Shown: positions 1 through 11,135, counted from the first letter of the stretch. The stretch is 64,000 nucleotides of DNA from Dryococelus australis (GCA_029891345.1 CM057009.1:230259178-230323177), one strand, 5' to 3'. The notes: generated by a model not told the origin, from the sequence alone. A program made the numbers and translations.

Positions 1-106
1 AATGGTTCCTAAGTATTTAGTCCACATTCATTAAAACAATTTTATATGATAATGCACCGGTGCACGATTGATGAAATAACTGACAAATATATCATACATA
101 CCACAC

Positions 107-226
107 TTCCCTGACACTTAGCTAACTTGTTTGAAATTCCTTGACATTTCCCTGATTTCCCTGGCAGTTTTTAAATTCCCTGATATTTCCCTGTTTTCCA
201 GGCTTTCCAGACCTGTGGCAACCCTG
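107..226 (+). repeat. TTCCCTGA-type interspersed repeat
   Basis: About five spaced copies of the word TTCCCTGA or TTCCCTGT occur in 120 bases, ending in a TTTCCAGACC / GGCAACCCTG tail. This spacing and tail look like a dispersed repeat of the kind seen in many invertebrate genomes, not a local satellite. The small open frame through it is a by-product. Family not identified. Confidence 0.4.
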
Positions 227-690
227 ATCACACTTTTGTCAGATGTTAAATGTAGCCCACAGTTTTACATGAGTTATGTCACAGTCTATAAAAATAATAG
301 TTATCATTACTTTTGGCTACTAGTTTTGTTAACATAAAACTGCAGAATGTAATGTGTTCTTATTGCTGGTGCTTAAATTGGTCGTAGGCCTATTGAAAGT
401 ATGTATTTTAAAAGTAACAATTGCAATTAAAATTAACTGTCTCCAATTAATTTCCTTTTCTAACAAAATATTGAGATTTTCAGTTTAAGATTTCAAAGTT
501 TAATTTTACAATGTTTTTTTTCTGGAATGAAAGAGTTTACAATACTAATTTGCATTATTATTTCAGTGGTTAATATGAAAAATATTTCCCAACTATATAA
601 AGATTTAGAAATATAATTAAATAATTTTATTCCAGGTAATTTTCCAGATTGAAATATACTTTATTATTATCTGCTCTTTCTGTGGTTGTT
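227..690. other. AT-rich spacer, nothing recognised
   Basis: Poly-T and poly-A runs but no coding, RNA or repeat signal that I can support. Confidence 0.5.
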
Positions 691-696
691 CAAGAA

Positions 697-770
697 AGGG
701 ATGTGGTGGTTTAGTGGTAAGTGCTCCAGCCAGTCCCACGGCATTGCATCTGAATCTCGAACACACATGA
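697..770 (+). repeat. tRNA-like SINE head fragment
   Basis: The segment GTGGTTTAGTGGTAAGTGCT matches a pol III A-box context (tRNA D-arm). About 40 bases later ATCTCGAACAC sits where a weak B-box would be. The 3' acceptor part is not tRNA-like, so a tRNA-derived SINE relic is more likely than a tRNA gene. Confidence 0.3.
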
Positions 771-1330
771 ACACAGTCCGAATATGGTATACGAGAACTG
801 TGGTGCATATTGTCGAAGGCGGGTGTAGTATTACAGGTAGCTCTATTTCTCTAAAATAATACCTTATCCGTTTTTCTTTACATTCTTCACTTGTTGTTCA
901 CAGGTTAAACTTAGATTGTATCCGATTGATTCTAAATAACATTTAGTTTCGTTGTGTCAATATTTCACTAACCAATACTTTTATTGTTCCAATACCATAC
1001 TTTATAAGTTGGCTTTTGCATGAAATTAAAATATACTATTTTTTAAGGTACTGGATTTGCTGACACCACAAAAGATAGTCGCCATGTTTATAAGTATCTA
1101 TAATTTGATGACTTTCTGTTGTTCCAGCACTGTGCGATTAAGGTTGTTAAAATTTAAAGCAAAAAATTAAATGGAGATCACAATTACTCACAGCAAAAGG
1201 TATTAATTTTATTATTGAACTTCGTCATTTCTTTTACAGGTTCTCACATTCCTGAATTTTTAAGTTTTCCCTCCTATTTAAAATGAGAATAATTCTACAG
1301 CAGAAACAATCGTAGGAGACGCGACACTTG
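771..1330. other. AT-rich spacer, nothing recognised
   Basis: No long open frame, no clear repeat structure and no RNA gene seen. Confidence 0.5.
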
Positions 1331-1369
1331 AATACTATATCAACAAAAGTAGAGGACGATGTTCAATGT

Positions 1370-1910
1370 TCTACCACCCCCCCCCCCTTCTACTTCTACC
1401 ATACGGACGCCTGGCCATCTGTTAACGTGGCAACGTTGAACTACTAGCACTTCATAGCCTTATCTGCTGCGGCGGTCGGCAGGGGCCAGCGGAAGATTCA
1501 CAACACTGGCGTGCTGCCTTGGCATATTTAACTGGTATTGAAGCCGCCATACTGGTGTTCTTTGGGGCGCCATTTATTTTAAAGTTTGTTCGCCATAAAG
1601 TGAAGACTTTTGTAATCAACCTTAGAGAAAAGTCACTGCTCCTACTTTCATATATTTTAACGGGCGCCCTGAGTGACATGCGTCCAATAAAATTGTAACG
1701 ATAAATTGAAACCCAACAAACATAACCTGTCGGAAAATTGTCGGCAAATTGTCGGCCCGTTACCTGTACTGTCAGCAACTGTCGTTACAATGCCAGAAGG
1801 TAGCCATCTGACAACAGAGTTATGTCTTTTTGGAGACAGATTGCATTTTGTTGGAAAAAGACAATGGCCCGCTGTATTTTTTAGGATAACAGATTCATAT
1901 CATTGAAATT
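1370..1910. promoter_or_regulatory. CG-richer island, possible host promoter or first exon
   Basis: Composition changes sharply from the flanking AT-rich DNA: a C run at 1379-1387, then GCGGCGGTCGGC, GCCGCCAT and GGGCGCC words. Three 11-bp units (GTCGG followed by six bases) stand in tandem at 1729-1761. Open frames overlap it on both strands (plus 1706-1906, 66 codons; minus 1452-1778, 108 codons), but neither has a recognisable domain. On composition it could be a promoter or 5' exon, or simply part of an unknown repeat. Purely an inference. Confidence 0.2.
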
Positions 1911-2445
1911 ATCTCGGCATGATATCACTGAGCAAACATGTTGCAAACATTTTAAAAATGTGTCTGGGCCGATTCCCATAAAGCATGTTTGTTTTTTCGG
2001 TAAGATGGCCATGATCTTATTTATTCCAACCAGATAACGTTTGCGAGAGAAAGCTCTTTATCACAATAATGATACAAATATTATGTCTTTTTACCGACAA
2101 ACTTTTGAAAAGTGTTTTGAATAAGCAAGGTGTTAGGTAGCTGTTAATGCCATGATGTCTTTTTTTGAGACCATATGTTAACCGTTAGCATGTATTTTTC
2201 GAGATTAAATATATATCACGGGGTAGCCCATGGCATTTGTTGACCTCGAAATTTTTTCATTGGTTCAACCATACTACAAATATATTGAAAAATAACAAAA
2301 ACTATATGGTTTGGAAGCCTCTGAAGAAATAGTTTCTAAATAATCTGCATTTAAAAGTATTTGTTAAATTGTCATTAAATGTTTTTTCTCCTTCATAATA
2401 ATTTGTGTCGTGACATATTTTAAATTACTAGAGAATGTCAGCAAC
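1911..2445. other. spacer, nothing recognised
   Basis: AT-rich sequence without supportable features. Confidence 0.5.
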
Positions 2446-3090
2446 CAACCCCTTGGTGTATAGGTTGGCAAGCTGGACTGTTAACACAAGTGTCTTATGG
2501 TCGAGTCCCACTCTCGGCAAGCAAAATACTTTCATATTATATAATGTGTTGACAAGTCAATGAAATGAATAATTGTAAAGAAGAAATTACTATTGTAAAA
2601 ATTTTTTTATCGAAAATATAAGGTTTTTCTCATTGTTATACTGCTTATTTCTGGACATCCAGCCATCGCAGGGCTGGTATTGTAACGTCATACAGCCATT
2701 GCAGGCCTGGCATCTAACGACATCCAGCCATCAAGCCGTTGCAGGTAAGGCATCGTAACGACACCCATCTGTCACAGGCCCGGCATTGTAGCAACATCCA
2801 GCCATCGCAGGTTCGGCATCGTAGCGACATCCGCATTTTAACGACATCCAGCTGTCGCAAGCCCAGCATCGTAACAACACCCAACCGTCGCTGGCCCGGC
2901 ATCGTAACAACATCGAACCTTTGCAGGCCCGACACTGTCGGCCAACAGTTAGCTACCAGTCCATATTTCCATCTGGCTGCTTCCGGTTTAAGACAGCGGG
3001 CCGGTATCGGCTGGTCAGAGTTTGTCGGCTAACTTTTACCAACCCGATTCTGGCCTGTATTTTCTGTATTTGCTGCAAAGTCAGTCCATA
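2446..3090 (+). repeat. tRNA-headed repeat with internal 33-bp minisatellite, copy 1
   Basis: Order: a tRNA-like head (2446-2522) with a good B-box GGTCGAGTCCC; an AT-rich body containing AAAATTTTTTTATCG and ATAAGGTTTTT; a 33-bp minisatellite (2652-2930); and a 160-bp tail starting GACACTGTCGGCCAACAG. The same order is found in reverse complement at 20100-20660, with body, minisatellite and tail all alignable by eye at roughly 75-80%. It is therefore a dispersed family, not a local array. The head suggests pol III ancestry (SINE-like). A non-autonomous Helitron with an internal minisatellite is the main alternative, but I see no convincing 3' hairpin plus CTRR. Confidence 0.6.
2652..2930 (+). 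repeat. 33-bp minisatellite inside copy 1
   Basis: About eight degenerate units of the form CATCGTAACGACATCC + AGCCATCGCAGGCCCGG, exactly 33 bp where intact. Because 33 is a multiple of three, long open frames appear on both strands and encode 11-residue repeats. They are a by-product of the period. Confidence 0.75.
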
Positions 3091-3388
3091 CCTTAACATC
3101 GAATAGAAAGTTTTAGGTAACAATTTCTTATCATTAAATATATTTATTTTCCTTTGGTTTTCTTTTATGCATGGAAATGTAAAAATGAGCATCTTGGTAA
3201 AATATAAACTTTTCTAATAATTTCATTGTTTCACTTGACCGACACATGAATAAAGTGATCAGACCCATGACAATGATAATATTACATACGGCGGAAGAAT
3301 ACACAACATGCATACAAGTAGATCTTAAGTAGAGGATTCAGAAGAGCTCATTTTACCATGTATAGCCTATACCACCAAAACCCTGCAA
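3091..3388. other. spacer, nothing recognised
   Basis: No feature seen beyond short AT runs. Confidence 0.4.
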
Positions 3389-3390
3389 TA

Positions 3391-4386
3391 CACTCTAAAT
3401 CTGAATCAGCAATAATGTCACTGTTACGATCATTCATCAGTACCTGGCTGATTCAACATTAGATTCAGTAAATTTAACTTACGAATCAGTAAAAACATGC
3501 CAGATTTACCTCATGTATTGATTCAGTGACGTTTTCCGCTGATTCATCAGTCAATTTTTTCACTGTTTTTTAGAGTTTTGTTTTTTGACAGATGGATCAA
3601 TTAAACAGCGTGTAGAAAGACAGTGAAACAACGTTTAAAAATGCCCATTTAACAATGTGTATCAAGTGAAATAAAAAAGAATAAACTAATAAACCCACTA
3701 CAAAATACTGTCTAAAATGTGTTTCTTCTTTCAATTCACCTTTTTACGAGGCAATATGGACATTCAGCCTGTCATTACGTTTTTACCTCTTTCATTACGT
3801 TTTCATATAATCACAACAGTGCTCTGTTATAAAGTTTAAAATGCATATAATATGGTGAAGAAAGTGCATTCATACATAGTATTCATTTTAACAATACTAA
3901 CTTTACTAATAAAACCACATACAAAGAGGAAGTGTATACAATTTAAATATTAAGGATTTCGATAAGAAGTATAAGACATATATTTTGCTTTCATTTTTAC
4001 CTTAACTGGTAACGCATCTGGTAAGGTAATGGCCTAAAAGCGAAATGGAAATGGTATGTGTCCAATCCCGGCCACCTCCGATATTGTTTTTAATTCTTTA
4101 AATTATGGTATCCCACGCAATATAAATACTAAGCTATCGTAAGTATGTCTATTTCACGTACTTTTTTTGGCTAAATTAAATAAAATCAATATTTAATTCG
4201 CCACTGCATCCGGTCGTCAACTATTTACTCAGTGAAATTGTTTCACGTCACTACTTCAATAAGTGAAAGTTTTTCACTGAATCAATCAGTGGTTTTCCAC
4301 TGATTTTAAGTGAAGCCATTTCACTGATTGGAGTGGTTGAATTTCACTGCGAATAAATGGTTTACAACTGATCCGAATTTAGAGAG
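3391..4386. mobile_element. non-autonomous TIR element (MITE-like), TA flanked
   Basis: Left end CACTCTAAATCTGAATCAG (3391-3409) is matched at 15 of 19 positions by the reverse complement of 4368-4386, and both ends are bounded by TA (3389-3390 and 4387-4388). Both subterminal regions are full of the word TGATTCAGTG or TCACTG in direct and inverted orientation (3430-3570 and 4230-4350), as expected for transposase-binding arrays in some DNA transposons. There is no transposase frame. A TTTTTTAGAG motif near 3570 could mark an older nested end. A TA target points to Tc1/mariner-like or another TA-specific superfamily; the family is unassigned. Confidence 0.55.
4003..4080 (+). repeat. tRNA-like segment inside the TIR element
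   Basis: A stretch beginning AACTGGTAACGCATCTGGTA and ending in TCCAATCCCGGCC resembles a decayed tRNA/SINE head (A-box-like start, B-box-like TCCAATCC). Weak support. Confidence 0.25.
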
Positions 4387-4388
4387 TA

Positions 4389-4912
4389 GCACTGGGTTCC
4401 AAGTAAAGGCTTGACAAAAAGATGTAATCAAGGCGATATCTTCCTGTTCAATTTCAGTTTCAGTTTTATGCCACTGCATGGCAAATTTGGGTGTGGGAAT
4501 ATTTGATATACTCTACGAACAAACAATTATAATTGGACTTCACTGATATAAATTTAGTATATCATACAAAAATGTAAATACATTACCGTCATTAGTAAAA
4601 CGTTCGATATTCGGCTATAATACTAGGTTCCTAAACCCAGTTTCTCTGTGGTATTCGTTAATAGTTTCATTGTTCTTGGTGTTACATGTTTTCCAGACTG
4701 TTCTTGCATATTCGCGGATAATGCAGAACACTTAACCTTTGAATTTTCCTAGATCATTCTTTATCATCATCATAGAAGTTTCCCACCAGATAGCCATAAT
4801 TTCATTTTCGTTTTCTCTTTTGTTTCCATTTTGTCACTAGGTGCATTTAAGATTGCATATTACTGTACTTTTGGAGGATCTCTTTCTATTGAAATGTGTT
4901 TCCATTTAATGA
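4389..4912. other. left flank of the long-TIR element
   Basis: AT-rich DNA with no recognised feature. It does not resemble the family A repeat that borders the right end of the long-TIR element. Confidence 0.5.
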
Positions 4913-6037
4913 AGATGTTACAAGTAGTACTGCTATTATATGTTCGTTTTTGGGAATTTTGGTTAAATGCTTAGAAAACTACTTACTAAATCGTATCCAT
5001 TTACATCTCATTTCGTAGAGAACTGAAAAGGGAATCCAAGGAGTTATCAATCATTGAAATTTGAATAATTATTCGCGAGATATGCATGCTTTTATTACAT
5101 AGTACGAAAATTCAAAGTGAATAAGTCCACTTGCTGTGTTGCCCTGTCGGCAAGATTTTATGGGTGGCCTAATCTTGATCGATTTATTAAAGCTTCCTAT
5201 TCTCTAAATCACTAGATTATACAACTTTGTATAAGAAAGTTTGGAATTTCGGGGTATTAATTGGTTTTTCAATGCATTGAAACAATGGTTTCTTTCCTGC
5301 TGCGACCTTTTATCGTTCTGTAACCAACTAATCACACCAGTCAACACGTTTGAAGTGCATTATGCAGTTGTATGCGGCAGAATATATCAGTTAGTTAGTC
5401 TGTCTATTGTTTCTCTATTCAAATCGAAACCAATTTAATTTAAATTATAATTCAATAGACATTGTTAGCATAATATTCTCATCGCATTTGTTTTGCATGT
5501 TAGCACACGTCTAAATGAAAACAAATTAATTCTGACGATACTAATTACTTGCAATGATAAATCTATAATATATATTCAATAAACATATATAGCATGTCTA
5601 CACAATGTATCTTATGCATGTAAGTACGCTGTCGAATAAGTAAGAACATTGAAATCGGCTGGTAAACACAGTTTTTCGAGTTTGTAAATCCTGTGCCTAT
5701 AAAATACGTATGGTCGCCGGATTGCAGATATAATTGTTGGGTCACGACCATGGCTACCTTTCAAGGTTAAGAATATTGAAAATGGCTGTTGTAGTTTAGT
5801 TGAGAGATCTGGGCGGTTCTTAACATCAAGTTCTTAGGAAAATATGAGGGCGAAATGAGGTAATAATTGAGCAGCATCGGATCGCAAGGGGGGAGGGGGG
5901 AACAGGAGATCCCGAGAAAACCAACTGGCACGTTTACCATAAGCGAAAATTAAGTTACCCAGCTGTGAATTGAACCTGGTTTGCCTAGGTGGGAGGCGAG
6001 AAGTATAACTGCTTATCCCCCACGGTTGTTTTATAGA
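4913..6037 (+). repeat. left arm of the 1,125-bp terminal inverted repeat
   Basis: The reverse complement of 11203-12327 aligns without any gap; position p pairs with 17240 minus p. I compared every base by eye and found 4 mismatches (99.6% identity). The small open frames in it (5241-5438 plus, 5563-5751 minus) recur in the other arm and have no recognisable product. Confidence 0.95.
5959..6021 (-). repeat. tRNA-like module in left arm
   Basis: Mirror copy of 11219-11281. On the minus strand it reads as a tRNA-like block with B-box GGTTCAATTC, placed 16 bases from the inner edge of the arm. Confidence 0.5.
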
Positions 6038-6129
6038 GGAATTTATCGAACATGAGCCATAGTCAATTAACTCCTCAATCAAAATTCCTGAATCTTGCAC
6101 CAAAACTTATCATAAATTTGTATGATTAT

Positions 6130-6770
6130 GTGAATAGTAGCTGGTCTTTGATACACAGTTAAAAAATGTATAAATGGAACAAAATAAAGAAGTTCGAAAT
6201 ACAGTTCGAGGTACATTTTTCTAGAGTTTCCTCTTTAGTGTACTGAAAATGAAAAATGAAACACTATATTAGTTCAAGGCAGGTAGTAAACATATAATAG
6301 AAATTTCAACTTCGAATTATGAATGTCGGTCTTGAATGACACAAGGAAGTACGAGATATAGTTCGAGATACAGTTAATTCATATTTACGCTTCAATGAAC
6401 TATAAATGGAACTGTGAACATAATTTTAGTTCATTTTATTCCATGAACATGTCTTGGAATTGTCTAACTTGAATCGAAAATGTCGGACTATAATAACATA
6501 AGGAAGAACAAAATATAATTCGAGAAACAGATATTTCATTTTTCCTCCATAGTGAACTGGACATGAAATCGCACAATATGTTTAAGTTCATGACAATTCG
6601 TGTACTTGAATTAGAACTTTATTCATCAGACTGAAAATACCAGACTGAGTGAAATCCCGCAGAAAATAGCAACTGTTCGAGAAATAGTTCAATGTTATTT
6701 CAATTCACCAGTAATGAAATACAGAATTGGACAAATTAATATGAGTAAAGGCCGGACTTCAACTTGAACT
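6130..6770. repeat. 159-bp tandem array, about four units
   Basis: The motif AAGTACGAGATATAGTTCGA (with variants) recurs near 6188, 6346, 6505 and 6665, giving spacings of 158-160 bases. A second motif, TGTCGGNCT followed 10-20 bases later by ACATAAGGAAG, recurs in phase. Units are diverged. The array lies just inside the left arm of the long-TIR element. Confidence 0.6.
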
Positions 6771-7140
6771 GGAATGATATTATGTTGTAATTCCATCATT
6801 CCAGATGTTTGCTAATCGCTGTGTGTGCAAGGTTGTCGAACTTGCCGAATAATTGGCATTTCCCCTTCACACAATAACATTAGGTTTCTCGAGTTTGACA
6901 TTGAATTTCATTCCTACTGGTTATATTATTTTGTTTGTCGTAATGCGAAATTTTACGCTATCATATAATGTATTTTATTTGTAAACGTGTTTGCTACCAT
7001 ATGAAAAACACATTTAAAAACAAAGATGGTCTCGCGTGTATGGTTCTGATGCCTTCTGTTAAGGGTTTGAATGTACCATTGATTTTTGGTGTCATGTTTT
7101 TTACATGAATGTTTATTTGGCCCAGAAAAGGGCCGATGTT
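6771..7140. other. core spacer between array and transposase
   Basis: AT-rich; nothing supportable. Confidence 0.4.
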
Positions 7141-7149
7141 GTAACCTCA

Positions 7150-8060
7150 ATACGAGGACCAGTATCCCTAATTCTCAACCACCTGCTGCAGTCGTCGTGG
7201 GAGAGAGGCGACCAGAGAAGTAGCATAGTGTTCACTATGAGCTGCTACATCCCAGGAATCCACTACTAGCTCCCACAGAGCATATTTATTGGCTAGCAGT
7301 GGATCAGGCCAATTTGCCACCATTGTGTGCTTTGTCTCCGACCAAACATTCTTAATTGGATTTAAGTTGGCACTTTAAGGTGGCCAATCTACGAGCTCCA
7401 GTTGGTCTTGCCTTGCGAACCATTCTTGAACCGTCTGAGTAGTGTGTATCGTAGAATGGTCGTACTGGAAGCACAGCACAGCATTGGTATACAAATCTCA
7501 CACCGAGGGAATAAAAATATTCTCTAGAATATGCTAATACTGCTCACCATTGAGGCCGCATGTACTCGGACCTCGATCATTGGTTTTGTGCAACATACCT
7601 ATCCTGCATGCACTTATCCATCCCCATTACAAAATGGATGCATGACCATAGCATGAGCACTTGGTCACACATTCCAGATTGTGTCAGCTCCCATGAGGTC
7701 TGAAGATACGCATTGGCCATCATTAGCCAAGGAAAACATACACTCGATGGAGAAGATAACACCTGACCAGGCACAGTCAATGTTTTCCTCGGCAAACAGG
7801 AGTTGATAAATTCTGCGCTCATCTGTGAGACTTTGTTTCCTTGAAGCATGCCAGGATTTCAGTCCCACCATCAAGAACCTCAGAACTGTACTCGAGCTAC
7901 CAGGAAAGAGTGTGGCACGTTTTAGCTGACTGGCACACTTGCCTGGGTAATATGATGATTGTTCTCGGCTGCAGTCGATACCCTTTATGAAGCCGTTCCT
8001 CCACGATTCATCATGTCACCCTGTCCTGGAACTGTCATACCCATCGACTCGCAGTGATCT
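7150..8060 (-). pseudogene. Tc1-like DDE transposase, decayed
   Basis: Minus-strand reading gives the Tc1-like catalytic core in order: AWSGVIFSIE near 7741-7769 (family consensus W..VIFSDE), QYDHSTIHTTQTVQEWF near 7420-7470 (QxDNAxxH block), and LNPIKNVW near 7342-7365 (consensus PDLNPIENVW). The C-terminal part runs on to about 7165. The family acts as a cut-and-paste DDE/D transposase that binds the element's terminal repeats and inserts at TA. Here the first catalytic Asp reads Ile, the final Glu reads Lys, and the middle Asp is kept. At least one frameshift (near 7670) and several stops interrupt it, including one just before the SANLNP segment. The N-terminal DNA-binding part (about 7870-8060) is only vaguely recognisable. 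It cannot encode an active enzyme. Confidence 0.8.
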
Positions 8061-8819
8061 CTGGAACACAGTATAATTGGCCTTCTTCAGTGGCAGAAAA
8101 ACCTGCTGCATCAACAAGGCCTATGACACACTCCCAAACCTATTGGCTTTGGTGAGACATTGCTACAGAACAATGTTTCAATTCCTTGAACCTTCAAGCT
8201 CTGGAGAGATATCGATACACAATAATATGAATTAAGTTGGTTGTATTTGCCTGTGACATAGAAGGTACGCATGCCAAGAGTCAAATGGGGACCGAACGTT
8301 TGCAAAATGTAAGTGTAGTCAGACGACATCTGTTTTAAAAGGGAGGAGTCCTTAATGCATATCCGAAAATGCGATAAGGTTCTCAACTGATCACGTGACG
8401 AAGTTCGGGGCTACAAATATATGGGCAATCAGGAAGAAACTCTGTGGCATTGGGGGAGACATGCCTAACACTCAAGCCGACCATCAAATCATCTGATGCT
8501 GTTTACTTCCATTAGCCATCCCATGACTGTGCAAACACAGAGGTATATAGAAACACAAATATGAACTGTAAAACACAGACATGTTATTTTTGCGAGAGTT
8601 ACCCTTTCGTGTGTCAATACATTAACTTGTATTATATTTTGATTTATTATATGAGACACCAACAAGACAGTTGATAAATGTAGTATTATATCCAAAGGAA
8701 TAAAAATAAACGAAAAAGTTGATTTGCTATGGTTAATATAGACTGCCTTCTTGGCACTGGAACCCTTATCATCATAAGGGGCGAGGCCTGTGTTATAAAT
8801 TTGACAGCTATATCTTACA
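8061..8819. other. core spacer
   Basis: Contains open frames of 91 and 123 codons on the minus strand (8111-8386, 8489-8860) with no domain, biased composition and no support as genes. It may be the 5' end of the transposase unit plus transition into the satellite. Confidence 0.4.
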
Positions 8820-11135
8820 CAGTATGAAAGTATCAGGTAATTATTCTTATATGTAAACATAGGGTATACTTGACCCTATGGCCATCCTTGTTTTCGCAGA
8901 TGATGCCTATTTTTTTAAGTTGGCAACTACTACTTACATTTTTCGGAAATTACAGACAACTAGGCTTATAAATAGATATGGGGCATACTTGGCCATGCGA
9001 CCCTTCTTGTAGTCGTGGATGATGTCTATGTTATGAATTTAGCAACTATATATTATGTGGTTTGGAAATTACAGCCAACTATGCTTATAAGTACACATAG
9101 TATATACTTGGCCCTACGAACCTTCTCACCATCAGGGATGATGTCTATTTTATGAATTAGGCAACTATATCTTACATGGTTCGGAAATTACAGACCGCTA
9201 TGCTATATGTAGATATAGGATTTACATGATCTTGCATTCCTTTTCATCATTGTGGATGATGCTCATGTTATTAATGTGGGAACATTATCGTACACAGTTT
9301 GGAAATTACAGTAAAATGAGCCTATAAGTGGATGTAGATTATAGTTGACCATGTGACACTTCTCGTCGTGGTGGGTGATGTCTCTGTTATGAATTTAGTA
9401 CTATATCTTACATGGTTCATAACTTAAAGCCAACCATGCTTATGAGTGACATTTGGTATACATAGCACTGCAACCCTTCTCATATTTGGGTGTGATGCCT
9501 GTGTTATGAATTTGCAATATATGTCTCACATATTTCGGGAATAACAGCCTACTATGCTTAAAGTAGACATAGGGTATACTTGGCTCGTGACCCTTCTCGT
9601 AATTGTGTATGATGTCTATGTTATGGATTTAATAACAATACCTTATGTTGTTCAGAAATTACTGCAATTTATGCTTATATGTATCTATAGGGTATTTGTG
9701 TCCTGCAATCCTACTGATTGTTTTGGATGATTCTCATGTTATTAATTTTGCAACCTTATCTTACACAGTTCGGAAACAACAGTCATGAATACTTATAAGT
9801 AGATTAAGAGTATACCTGGTCCAGCGATACTTCTCATTGCAGTAGAAGATGCTCATTTTATTAATTTTGCAATGTTATCTTACACACTTTGGAAACTACA
9901 ATCATATATGCTTACAAGTAGACGTAGGTTATACTGGACCTTGCAACCCTTCTCGTCATTGTGGATGATAAAAATATTATGTTATGAATAAAAATGTTAT
10001 GAATTTGGCAACTATATCTTATGTGGTTCGGAACATACAACCAACCCTGCTTATAAGTTTACATAGGGTTTACCTATCCCTGCAACACTACAAACCATTG
10101 TGAATTATGCCTATGTCATGAATTTGGCAACTATAACTTACATGGTTTGGTACTTACAGCCAACTATGTATATAGTTAAACAAAGCATATACTTGGACAT
10201 TCAACACTTTTCATTGTCGGGGTTGAAGCCACGTGTATGAATTTCATTAATTTATATTGCAAGTTATGGAAATTACAGCCCATGGGGCTTATAAGTAGAC
10301 ATATGGTTATACTCGGCCCTTCGACAATTCATGTAGTTGGGGGTGATGCCGTGTTTGAATTTGGAAATTATATCTTACATGTAATGGGAATTGCACATAC
10401 CTATGCTTATAAGTAGACATATTATTATACTTGGCCCTGCAACCTTTCTTGTTATCATGAATAATTACTCTTTTATGAATTTGGCCTCTTTATCTTAGAG
10501 TTAAAAAATTACAGCTATTTATGCTTATAGGTAGATGAAGGGAATACTTCACAATGCGACCCTTCTTGTCGTCGTGGGTGATTCCTATGTTATGAATTGG
10601 CAACTGTATCTTGCATATTTCCTAAATTACAGCCAACTGTGCTTATAATTAGACATGAGGTGTACATGGCCCTGCAACACTTCACATCGTCCGGGGTGAT
10701 GCCTGTGTTACCAATTTGACAACTATATATTACATAGTTTCTATAATACAGCCAACTATACTTATAAGTACAGATAGGGTATACTTGACCCTGCGATCCT
10801 TCTTGTTGCCGTAAATGTTGTCTATATTATGAATTTGGCATCTCTATCCTTTGTGGTTGGGAAAATACAACTATCTATGCTTGTAAGTAATCATAGTTTA
10901 TACTTGGCCCCGCGACCCTTCTCACCATCGTGGATAATGCCTATGTTAGGAATTTTGCAACTATATCTCACATGGTTGGGAAATTACAACCAACTATGAT
11001 TATAAGTATACATGGGGTATAGCCCTGCGACCTTTGTCAATGTTGGGGGTGCGGCATGGTTTATGAATTATACAATTATATCTTTGGCAGTACAGAAATT
11101 ACAGTCAACTATTGTTATATGTGGGCTTAGGTTTG
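8820..11135. repeat. 118-bp satellite array, about 19 units
   Basis: Words such as GATGATGCCTATGTTATGAA, CGGAAATTACAGCCAACTAT and CTTATAAGTAGACATAGGG recur at spacings of 116-120 bases. For example, the GATG(C/T)CTATGTTA word lies near 8901, 9021, 9140, 9257, 9373, 9490, 9607, 9726 and 9846, and so on to about 11050. Units are diverged from each other by eye (around 75-85%), with occasional small insertions (near 9963). There is no sustained open frame. The array lies wholly between the arms of the long-TIR element. Confidence 0.85.

Noticed and set aside
697-770. Functional tRNA gene
   Set aside because: Only an A-box-like D-arm is good; no acceptor stem pairing and a poor T-arm. The same applies to the tRNA-like segments at 2446, 4003, 11219, 19826 and 22955.
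2714-2935. 73-codon cysteine-rich minus frame as a small secreted peptide gene
   Set aside because: It is the 33-bp minisatellite read in frame; all its repeats follow the DNA period.
5241-5751. Open frames of 65 and 62 codons that recur almost identically at 11489-11999
   Set aside because: Their conservation is explained entirely by the near-identical inverted arms. They lie on opposite strands, have no domain, and the one coding-strand difference is not informative.
8820-11135. CRISPR-like or gene-cluster explanation for the regular 118-bp repetition
   Set aside because: There are no short identical repeats separated by unique spacers; the whole unit repeats and diverges. The genome is eukaryotic.
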